Assembly (NCBI GenBank): GCA_040080215.1
Contig: JBEBIT010000042.1
Coordinates: forward strand, 1 to 29,939
Length of the DNA: 29,939 nt
DNA from: CAIUGU01 sp040080215
Lineage (GTDB): Bacteria > Pseudomonadota > Gammaproteobacteria > Steroidobacterales > Steroidobacteraceae
Reading direction: 5' to 3'
In this document: one piece after another, positions 24,516 to 29,939 of the stretch
Layout: each line of letters opens with the position of its first letter
Numbering within the stretch: position 1 is the stretch's first letter
Notes under the pieces: generated by a model
What the model saw: the letters and a program-made list of their open reading frames with translations, nothing else
Told to the model about the DNA's origin: nothing
Databases searched by the model: none
Made by a program: the position numbers and the translations under genes

Positions 24516-27263
24516 ATGAATCAGCAACCTGCGAATGTTCAGTTGAATCGCGAGCCACCGCAGCGGGGAGCGAGGGGCGCGTTTGTTGCCGCGGTTCGTC
24601 GGGCGCCGCTGGCGATCGCTGCCACTTTCCTTGCCGTGCTTGCGGGCTGTGGCGGTGGCGAAGGCAACAACGTCACCCTGGGCAGCGGCCAGAGCGCAGA
24701 CCCCGTCGTCCTCGATTTCCCGGTCTTCTACATCAAGCGGCCAGTGCCAGACCCCCTGGATCCGCCGAGCGATGCCCGCGAACTCAGGACCTTCCGGATC
24801 GGTGCGGACCTGTTCATGCGCGACCGTGCTTCTCCGACTGCCGCCGAGACGAATCTGACTGCCGCGATTACGCAAGGTCTTGGTGACGTAAGCGACGTTG
24901 ATGTGTCTTTCGATGGACGCAAAGTCGTCTTTTCGATGCGTGCCAAGTTCATCGAAGGCGCCGATGAAGAGGACCAGCCAACCTGGAACATCTGGGAATA
25001 CAACCTGACGACCAAGGCCCTGCACCGCGTCATTGGCGCCGATACCACGGCAGAGGAAGGCCACGACCGCTTCCCGCACTACCTCCCCGATGGCCGCATT
25101 GTGTTTGCTTCAACGCGCCAGCGGCAATCAAAGGCGATATTGCTGGACGAAGGCAAACCACAGTACTCCGCCCAGGACGAGAACAACAACGAGCCCGCAT
25201 TCGTACTCCACGTCATGAATGCGGACGGCAGTGACATCCACCAGGTCACGTACAACCAGAGTCACGATTTCGATTCCAGCATATTGCCCAACGGGCAGGT
25301 GGTTTTCAGCCGATGGGAAGGCGCCGTGGGCGGTGACCGAATCAGCCTGTATCGCATGAATCCGGACGGCACTGCGCTGGAACTGCTGTACGGCTCCCAT
25401 AGCCATGCGACCGGTAGTGCCGGAAGCACCATCCAGTTCATGAGCCCGCGGCCAACGCAAAGTGGCCAGCTCATGTCGTTGATCCGTCCCTTCTCGGACA
25501 CGGACGAAGGCGGCGATCTGATCACCATCGATACCACGAACTACGTAGAGAACACCCAGCCGACCCTGCCAAATGCCGGTGTCCTGTCTGGACCCGCGCA
25601 GACTCGAGTGACCGTTACCGACGTGCGCACGATTCCCGGTCCCTCGCCGGGAGGCCGATATCGCTCGGCCTTCCCGTTGTGGGACGGCACGAACAGGGTA
25701 TTGGTCAGCTGGAGCCAGTGCCGCGTGACATTGAATGCCCGTGTTCTCCCCTGCACGAGCACGAACCTGAGCGACCCGGCCGCACTGCCGGCAGCGCCAC
25801 TTTATGGCGTATATATCTATGACGTCGGCCAGAATACCCAGGCTCCCATCGTCGCACCCACTGAAGGCATCATCTACACAGACGTCGTGGCTGCGGCTGC
25901 TCGCGGGGCGCCTCCCGTGATCATCGACAAGACCGTGGGTGTGGATCTCGATGCCAACCTGGCCGGAGAAGGCGTGGGTATCCTGAACATCAAGAGCGTC
26001 TACGACATCGACGGCGTCGACAGTGCGACGGGCGGCCTGATCGCCACGCGCAATCCGCGGACAACGCCCGCAGCGCCTCGACAGGCACAGTTCGTGCGAC
26101 TGGAGAAGCCTGTCTCCATCCCGGATGACCTCACACTTGATCCAGACCTCCTCGACCAGGCATTCGGCCCCAATCGCGGGCTTGGCCTGAAGGATATCCT
26201 CGGCTACATCCCCATCGAGCCCGACGGATCCATCAAGGCCAAAGTGCCTGCCAATGTCGCATTTGCCATCAGCATCGTGGATGGGAACGGTCAGCGCGTA
26301 GGCACACGCCACCAGAGCTGGCTGCAGCTTCGTCCAGGCGAAGTCGTGACCTGCGGGGGGTGCCACAATCCGGCGACGACCCCGCCGCGCTCACACGGGC
26401 GGAGCAACCTGTTTGCCATGATCAATCCCGGCGCTCCCGCTGACGGACTCTTCCCCGGAACAGACACCACGCTGCAGGGCAATCCCGGCGAGACCATGGC
26501 CGAGACTCGTGGTCGCATCATGTGCCCGATCAGTTCTTCACTGGGTGGCGCTTGCAGCCCCAGCGTCAATCTGATCTTCAACGACCTCTGGACCGCGCCG
26601 GCTCCCTCGAAAGTCGCAAGCTTCGATCGGTGCTATACGGCAGTGACCACCGATGTGCGCAATAATCCGGCGGACTTGACCTCCAGGCACCTTTGCACGA
26701 CGCGCCTCGATACTCCGCTTCCCGTGCCCACCCAATGCAGCCAGGCGTGGTCCAGCCTTTGTCGGGTAACGATCAACTACGTCGCTCACCTGCAGCCGAT
26801 CTGGAGCAAGCCGAGACCCGTACTGAACAGCATGAACATGGTCATCGGCGACAACGTGTGCACCAGCTGCCACGGGCCCGTCAATGCAATGGCGCAGGCA
26901 CAGCTCCCTGCTGCACAGCTGGACCTGACGGGCGGACCGTCACCAGACAATCCGGAGCAGCTCAATTCGTATCGCGAATTGTTGTTCACGGACAACGAAC
27001 AGGAGCTGAATGCAATGGGCCAGCTTCAGGACCGGCTTGTCCAGATAATCAACCCGAACACTGGACTCCCCGAGTTCCAGTTGGTCCCGATTGCCGGTCC
27101 GATGGCTGCCGGCAACGCACGGGGTTCGCGCTTCTTCGGCGTTTTCGGCAATGGCGGTACCCATGCCGGCCGACTGACGCCGGCGGAACTTCGCTTGATA
27201 TCGGAGTGGGTGGACATCGGTGGTCAGTACTACAATGATCCCTTTGCCGTACCGGTGAATTGA
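24516..27263 (+). CDS. HzsA-like (hydrazine synthase alpha-related) diheme lipoprotein
   Basis: The 915-residue protein starts at the ATG with GGAG 8 bases upstream. The open frame extends 372 bases further 5', but without a signal or site. The lipobox LAGC puts Cys45 at the mature N-terminus, followed by a Gly-rich linker. Residues of about 80-450 form a TolB/WD-like propeller (HVMNADGSDIHQVTYNQSHD, LPNGQVVFSRW, RMNPDGTALELLYG). Next comes the HzsA-type middle domain, with GYIPIEPDGSIKAKVPANVA and RHQSWLQLRPGEVVT running into heme motif CGGCH (613-617). A second heme motif, CTSCH, is at 782-786. No HzsB/C or hydrazine dehydrogenase genes are nearby, so true hydrazine synthesis is unlikely. 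Its stop overlaps the next start (TGATG), linking it to the barrel genes. Confidence 0.87.
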   Translation: MNQQPANVQLNREPPQRGARGAFVAAVRRAPLAIAATFLAVLAGCGGGEGNNVTLGSGQSADPVVLDFPVFYIKRPVPDPLDPPSDARELRTFRIGADLFMRDRASPTAAETNLTAAITQGLGDVSDVDVSFDGRKVVFSMRAKFIEGADEEDQPTWNIWEYNLTTKALHRVIGADTTAEEGHDRFPHYLPDGRIVFASTRQRQSKAILLDEGKPQYSAQDENNNEPAFVLHVMNADGSDIHQVTYNQSHDFDSSILPNGQVVFSRWEGAVGGDRISLYRMNPDGTALELLYGSHSHATGSAGSTIQFMSPRPTQSGQLMSLIRPFSDTDEGGDLITIDTTNYVENTQPTLPNAGVLSGPAQTRVTVTDVRTIPGPSPGGRYRSAFPLWDGTNRVLVSWSQCRVTLNARVLPCTSTNLSDPAALPAAPLYGVYIYDVGQNTQAPIVAPTEGIIYTDVVAAAARGAPPVIIDKTVGVDLDANLAGEGVGILNIKSVYDIDGVDSATGGLIATRNPRTTPAAPRQAQFVRLEKPVSIPDDLTLDPDLLDQAFGPNRGLGLKDILGYIPIEPDGSIKAKVPANVAFAISIVDGNGQRVGTRHQSWLQLRPGEVVTCGGCHNPATTPPRSHGRSNLFAMINPGAPADGLFPGTDTTLQGNPGETMAETRGRIMCPISSSLGGACSPSVNLIFNDLWTAPAPSKVASFDRCYTAVTTDVRNNPADLTSRHLCTTRLDTPLPVPTQCSQAWSSLCRVTINYVAHLQPIWSKPRPVLNSMNMVIGDNVCTSCHGPVNAMAQAQLPAAQLDLTGGPSPDNPEQLNSYRELLFTDNEQELNAMGQLQDRLVQIINPNTGLPEFQLVPIAGPMAAGNARGSRFFGVFGNGGTHAGRLTPAELRLISEWVDIGGQYYNDPFAVPVN

Positions 27264-28039
27264 TGCCGCTATCGAGATCATGGATGCAGGGACGGATCCG
27301 CCGCGCGGGCCTGGTCATGGGTCTGCTGTTACTGCAGTCCACCGTGTGGCAGACGGCCTCGGCCGCCGACGAGTACCAGGTGGTCGTCGCCGATCCTTAC
27401 CTCGAACTGCATACCGGCCCGGGTCGCGGATATCCCGTTTTCTACGTCATCGACCGCGGCCTGACTGTTACGGTACTGAAACAGCGCACGGACTGGTTCA
27501 AGGTCCGCAGTGACCGCGGCAAGGAAGGCTGGGTCTCAAGAGCCGAAATCCTGGCCACCCTGGGTCTCAAAGGCGACCCCCTTGAACTCAAGGAACCGTC
27601 CAGGGGGGACTTCGAGAGTCGTCGGTGGGAAGCCGGCGTGATGGCGGGAGACTTCGGCGGCGCAAGCGTCTTGTCCGTCTACGGTGCATATTCATTCACC
27701 GATAGCCTCGCGCTGGAGCTGACGGGATCGCACATCCTGGGCAACTTCTCGAACGGCGTCCTCGGGACGCTCAGCCTCGTCCATACCTTCGTTCCGGAAT
27801 GGCGAGTCTCACCTTACTTTACGCTCGGTACCGGCATGATAATGATGAGCCCGAGGACAACGCTCGTACAAGGACCCGACCGAACCGACCAGATCGCACA
27901 TGTTGGAGTTGGCCTCCGTGGCTATCTCACGCGTCGGTTCATGGCCCGCATCGAGTATCGCAGCAACGTGGTCTTCACGAGCCGCGACGACAATGAGGAA
28001 GTGGATGAATGGAAAGCAGGATTCGCCTTTTTCTTCTGA
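27263..28039 (+). CDS. SH3b-domain protein with C-terminal outer-membrane beta-barrel (GltA/GltB-like)
   Basis: The 258-residue protein begins at the ATG that overlaps the HzsA-like stop by one base. A signal peptide ends TASA at residue 34. A bacterial SH3 domain (about 38-97) has the typical LELHTGPGRGYPVFYVIDRG, WFKVRSDRGKEGWVSR pattern, which often binds peptidoglycan or protein ligands. Residues 120-258 are an 8-strand-like barrel with alternating residues (YGAYSFTDSLALELTGSH, VSPYFTLGTGMIMMS) and end in FFF. Terminal aromatics are the usual outer-membrane signal. This barrel family is known from myxobacteria, including the paired GltA/GltB proteins of the gliding machinery, and from many non-gliding proteobacteria. 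It overlaps the next barrel gene by 31 bases. Confidence 0.85.
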   Translation: MPLSRSWMQGRIRRAGLVMGLLLLQSTVWQTASAADEYQVVVADPYLELHTGPGRGYPVFYVIDRGLTVTVLKQRTDWFKVRSDRGKEGWVSRAEILATLGLKGDPLELKEPSRGDFESRRWEAGVMAGDFGGASVLSVYGAYSFTDSLALELTGSHILGNFSNGVLGTLSLVHTFVPEWRVSPYFTLGTGMIMMSPRTTLVQGPDRTDQIAHVGVGLRGYLTRRFMARIEYRSNVVFTSRDDNEEVDEWKAGFAFFF

Positions 28040-28692
28040 GCGTCGCGATGGCGACGGCCTTGCCGGGGTGCGCGCTCCTTGGCCTGGGGCGGGACAGCGA
28101 TGAAACCCCGGAGGTCGCCGCGCCCTCGCCCGGTGACCAGCCCGTCATCCAGCCGGAAGTCGCGCGTCGCGAGATCGTCACGCCCAGGATCGAAACAGAG
28201 AATTTCGAGGTCGGTGCATTTGCAGGCATCCTCGGCATCGAGGACTTTGGAACCAATACGGTCTATGGAGTCCGGTTGGCGTACCACATTACAGAGGATT
28301 TCTTTGTAGAAGGCGCCATCGGCCAGACCCGTGCAGGCAAGACCAGCTATGAGAGCCTGTCGGGATCCGCTCCTTTGCTGGTCGATAGCGAGCGGGACTA
28401 TCGCTACTACACTTTGTCGGCGGGCTGGAACGCGCTGCCGGGCGAGATCTTCATCGGCCGGAATCACGCCTACAATACGGCCCTGTATCTTATCGGCGGG
28501 GTCGGCAGCACCCGTTTCGGGGGCGACGACCTGTTCTCGATCAACGCTGGAGTCGGCTATCGCCTGCTGCTCACGGACTGGACGGCGATCCATCTCGATT
28601 TTCGCGACCACGTGTTCGATACGGATCTGCTCGGGACCAACAAGACCTCGCACAATCTTGAAACCCACCTCGGCCTGACCGTCTTCTTCTGA
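28009..28692 (+). CDS. Outer-membrane beta-barrel lipoprotein (TIGR04565-like, GltA/GltB-like)
   Basis: The 227-residue protein has lipobox LPGC and Cys21, then an acidic/Pro linker and a barrel from about residue 65. The barrel strands include NFEVGAFAGILGIEDFG, YGVRLAYHITEDFFVEGAIG, LYLIGGVGSTRFGGDD and NAGVGYRLLLTDWTAIHLDF, ending LGLTVFF with terminal Phe residues. The linker-to-barrel start fits the myxobacterial-plus outer-membrane barrel family. AGGA lies 9 bases before the ATG, inside the end of the previous gene. Two adjacent barrels of the same general type echo the GltA/GltB pair. A lipid anchor plus barrel is unusual but known in this family. It is followed after 46 bases by a TlpA-like gene. 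Confidence 0.85.
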   Translation: MESRIRLFLLSVAMATALPGCALLGLGRDSDETPEVAAPSPGDQPVIQPEVARREIVTPRIETENFEVGAFAGILGIEDFGTNTVYGVRLAYHITEDFFVEGAIGQTRAGKTSYESLSGSAPLLVDSERDYRYYTLSAGWNALPGEIFIGRNHAYNTALYLIGGVGSTRFGGDDLFSINAGVGYRLLLTDWTAIHLDFRDHVFDTDLLGTNKTSHNLETHLGLTVFF

Positions 28693-28738
28693 ACCCAATC
28701 GCCACGCGCTTGCTGCAATGACAAAGGAAGCTGAAGCA

Positions 28739-29257
28739 ATGGAAACCGCCAATACCAGCCCCCCTCGCCGCTCCGGTCTACGGGCCGCCGCCGTTGCCAC
28801 CTTCGTGGTGGGGTGTGCCGCACTCATGGGTGCAAGCAATGGACCCGCACCCGCGTTCAGCCTGCCGGCCCGCAGCGGCGGAACGGTCGCGCTCAATGAC
28901 CTCAAGGGCCAGGTTGTCATGATCAATTTCTGGGCCAGCTGGTGCGGCCCTTGCCGCCAGGAGATGCCGCTGCTCGACCAGATGCACAAGAAGTATGAAT
29001 CGCTCGGCTTCAAGCTTCTCGGCGTGAACGTGGAAGCAGATACCAAGGATGCCGAGGTCATGCTCGCCAAGATTCCGGTCTCCTTCCCGATCCTGTTCGA
29101 CAAGGAGAACAAAGTCAGCCAGCTGTACTCGGTCAATGCCATGCCGAGCACCGTATTCATCGACCGGAAGGGCAACGTCCGATACCTGCATCGCGGCTAC
29201 AAGGCCGGCGATGAAAGCGAATACCTCAATCAGATCCGGGCCCTGCTGAAGGAGTAG
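28739..29257 (+). CDS. TlpA/ResA-family thiol-disulfide oxidoreductase
   Basis: The 172-residue protein starts at 28739, where AAGGAAG is 8 bases upstream. An ATG at 28718 has no site. One hydrophobic segment (about 14-32) exports or anchors it. It contains VVGC, which might be a lipobox but is followed by more hydrophobic residues, so that is uncertain. The active site is WCGPC (68-72), and the cis-Pro loop is in NAMPSTVFID. The C-terminus (IDRKGNVRYLHRGY, YLNQIRALLKE) matches that of the TlpA-like protein at 7331-7870 closely, so the two are paralogs. It may keep Cys residues reduced in the heme proteins or in the Cys-tailed DUF4266 protein encoded 3 bases downstream. Confidence 0.93.
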   Translation: METANTSPPRRSGLRAAAVATFVVGCAALMGASNGPAPAFSLPARSGGTVALNDLKGQVVMINFWASWCGPCRQEMPLLDQMHKKYESLGFKLLGVNVEADTKDAEVMLAKIPVSFPILFDKENKVSQLYSVNAMPSTVFIDRKGNVRYLHRGYKAGDESEYLNQIRALLKE

Positions 29258-29260
29258 ACC

Positions 29261-29518
29261 ATGCAGAACAGCGTTGGTCCTGCCTTGCGCGGACGTCTTC
29301 CCCGGATTTCCGCCCTCCTGCTCTCCGCGACGATGCTGGGCGGGTGCGGCCACATCGAGCCGTGGGTCAAGCCTTACGAGCGTGCCGCGCTGGCGGATCC
29401 GATCATGTCGATGGACCCCAATCCCGTTTCGAGCGCGTATACACACCACGTCTACGAGGCCCGCGAGGGCGCCCGGGGCGCGCTGGGTGGCGCGGGTGGT
29501 GGCTGCGGGTGCAACTGA
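29261..29518 (+). CDS. DUF4266 small lipoprotein with Cys-rich tail
   Basis: The 85-residue protein has AAGGAG 6 bases before the ATG, overlapping the TlpA-like stop region. The lipobox is LGGC with Cys29. The mature part begins HIEPWVKPYERAALADPIM, the DUF4266 signature, and ends in an EAREGARGA helix plus a Gly-rich tail with two Cys (GGGCGCN). I recall the family mostly next to DUF3570, TlpA-like and flavin-transferase (ApbE) genes. The first two are present here and the third could lie beyond the window. The paired tail Cys could bind a metal, form a disulfide, or be the target of the TlpA-like protein, which is inference. Confidence 0.92.
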   Translation: MQNSVGPALRGRLPRISALLLSATMLGGCGHIEPWVKPYERAALADPIMSMDPNPVSSAYTHHVYEAREGARGALGGAGGGCGCN

Positions 29519-29520
29519 TC

Positions 29521-29939
29521 ATGAAGAATCTGGTGGCCAAGCTGGCGCAATGTCAGGCGGTACTCGTCGTGCTGCTGGTGCTCCCGCAATGGGCGCATGC
29601 CGCCGTGCTTCCAGAGGATCGGGCCGACTTGCTGTACCACCGCTACGAAGGTGGCGGGGTGAAGATCGATGGCCCCTCCCTGCTTGTCCGCAAGAAGTTC
29701 GCGGAGAAGTACTCCGTCTCCGCCAACTACTATGTCGATATGGTATCGAGTGCATCCATTGACGTGCTCACCACCGCGAGCCCCTACAAGGAGGAACGCA
29801 AGCAGGAGAGCCTCGGCGTCACCTACCTCCGGGGCAAGTCCACTTACAGCCTCGACTACAGCAACAGCAAGGAAAACGACTACACGGCCAACACGGCCAG
29901 CTTCGGCATCAGCCAGGACATGTTCGGCGATCTCACCAC
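29521..29939 (+). CDS. DUF3570 outer-membrane protein (partial, C-terminus off window)
   Basis: The start is 2 bases after the DUF4266 stop, so the genes are coupled. A signal peptide ends AHAA at about residue 28. The visible 139 residues match the DUF3570 N-terminus: LPEDRADLLYHRYEGGGVKI, then KYSVSANYYVDMVSSASIDV, then YKEERKQESLGVTYLRGKST and alternating strand-forming residues. Members are predicted outer-membrane beta-barrels of unknown function and are usually about 400 residues long, so roughly two-thirds is missing here. The ribosome-binding site is weak, in line with coupling. It completes the usual TlpA-DUF4266-DUF3570 trio. Confidence 0.93.
   Translation, partial: MKNLVAKLAQCQAVLVVLLVLPQWAHAAVLPEDRADLLYHRYEGGGVKIDGPSLLVRKKFAEKYSVSANYYVDMVSSASIDVLTTASPYKEERKQESLGVTYLRGKSTYSLDYSNSKENDYTANTASFGISQDMFGDLT

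Noticed and set aside
24516..27263. True hydrazine synthase (anammox)
   Set aside because: Only an alpha-like protein is present. There are no beta/gamma subunits or hydrazine dehydrogenase, and the neighbours are barrel proteins in a gammaproteobacterial setting.

Overview
The window reads as chromosomal DNA of a GC-rich (about 60% by eye) gammaproteobacterium, perhaps near the Steroidobacterales, Nevskiales or Xanthomonadales. The reasons are a monomeric NADP-isocitrate dehydrogenase, a PlpD-like patatin autotransporter, an ECF sigma factor coupled to a TPR Ser/Thr kinase, and a TonB/ExbBD-type envelope operon. The genus is inference. No tRNA, rRNA, insertion sequence, integrase or CRISPR array was seen.

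Left block (1-8160, minus strand). This is a long operon, read right to left: a TlpA-like thioredoxin, a small coiled-coil periplasmic protein, two large TPR proteins, a TPR lipoprotein, a small secreted protein, ExbB/TolQ-like and ExbD/TolR-like (cut by the window edge). Several junctions overlap as ATGA. A clear c-di-GMP-I (GEMM-I) riboswitch lies on the same strand ahead of the operon (about 8122-8038), with a TTGACA box at the expected distance upstream. Gene content resembles the motor and periplasmic parts of the Myxococcus Agl-Glt envelope machinery.

Middle block (8258-18759). Two small secreted proteins lie on the minus strand, one of them a signal peptide followed by six near-identical 13-residue repeats. 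Next on the plus strand come an ECF43-like sigma factor overlapping a transmembrane Ser/Thr kinase with TPRs, a SYLF-domain protein, isocitrate dehydrogenase and a small conserved-looking protein. A patatin-barrel protein sits convergently on the minus strand.

Right block (18906-29939). Three minus-strand genes encode a Tat-exported DUF1501-like protein, a LamG lipoprotein with two c-type heme modules, and a DUF1592/DUF1588-like mono-heme protein. Divergent from them is a plus-strand operon: an HzsA-like (hydrazine synthase alpha-related) diheme lipoprotein, an SH3-plus-barrel protein, a barrel lipoprotein of the myxobacterial-type family, a second TlpA-like protein, a DUF4266 lipoprotein and the start of a DUF3570 outer-membrane protein. 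The HzsA-like gene is translationally coupled to the barrel genes.

Working model (inference). The left and right blocks may be two halves of one c-di-GMP-responsive envelope apparatus. An ExbBD motor and TPR scaffold in the inner membrane and periplasm would serve outer-membrane barrels, and exported c-type heme proteins would be its partner or cargo. Paralogous TlpA proteins in both halves support a link. The middle block looks mostly unrelated, except perhaps the repeat-peptide genes beside the riboswitch.
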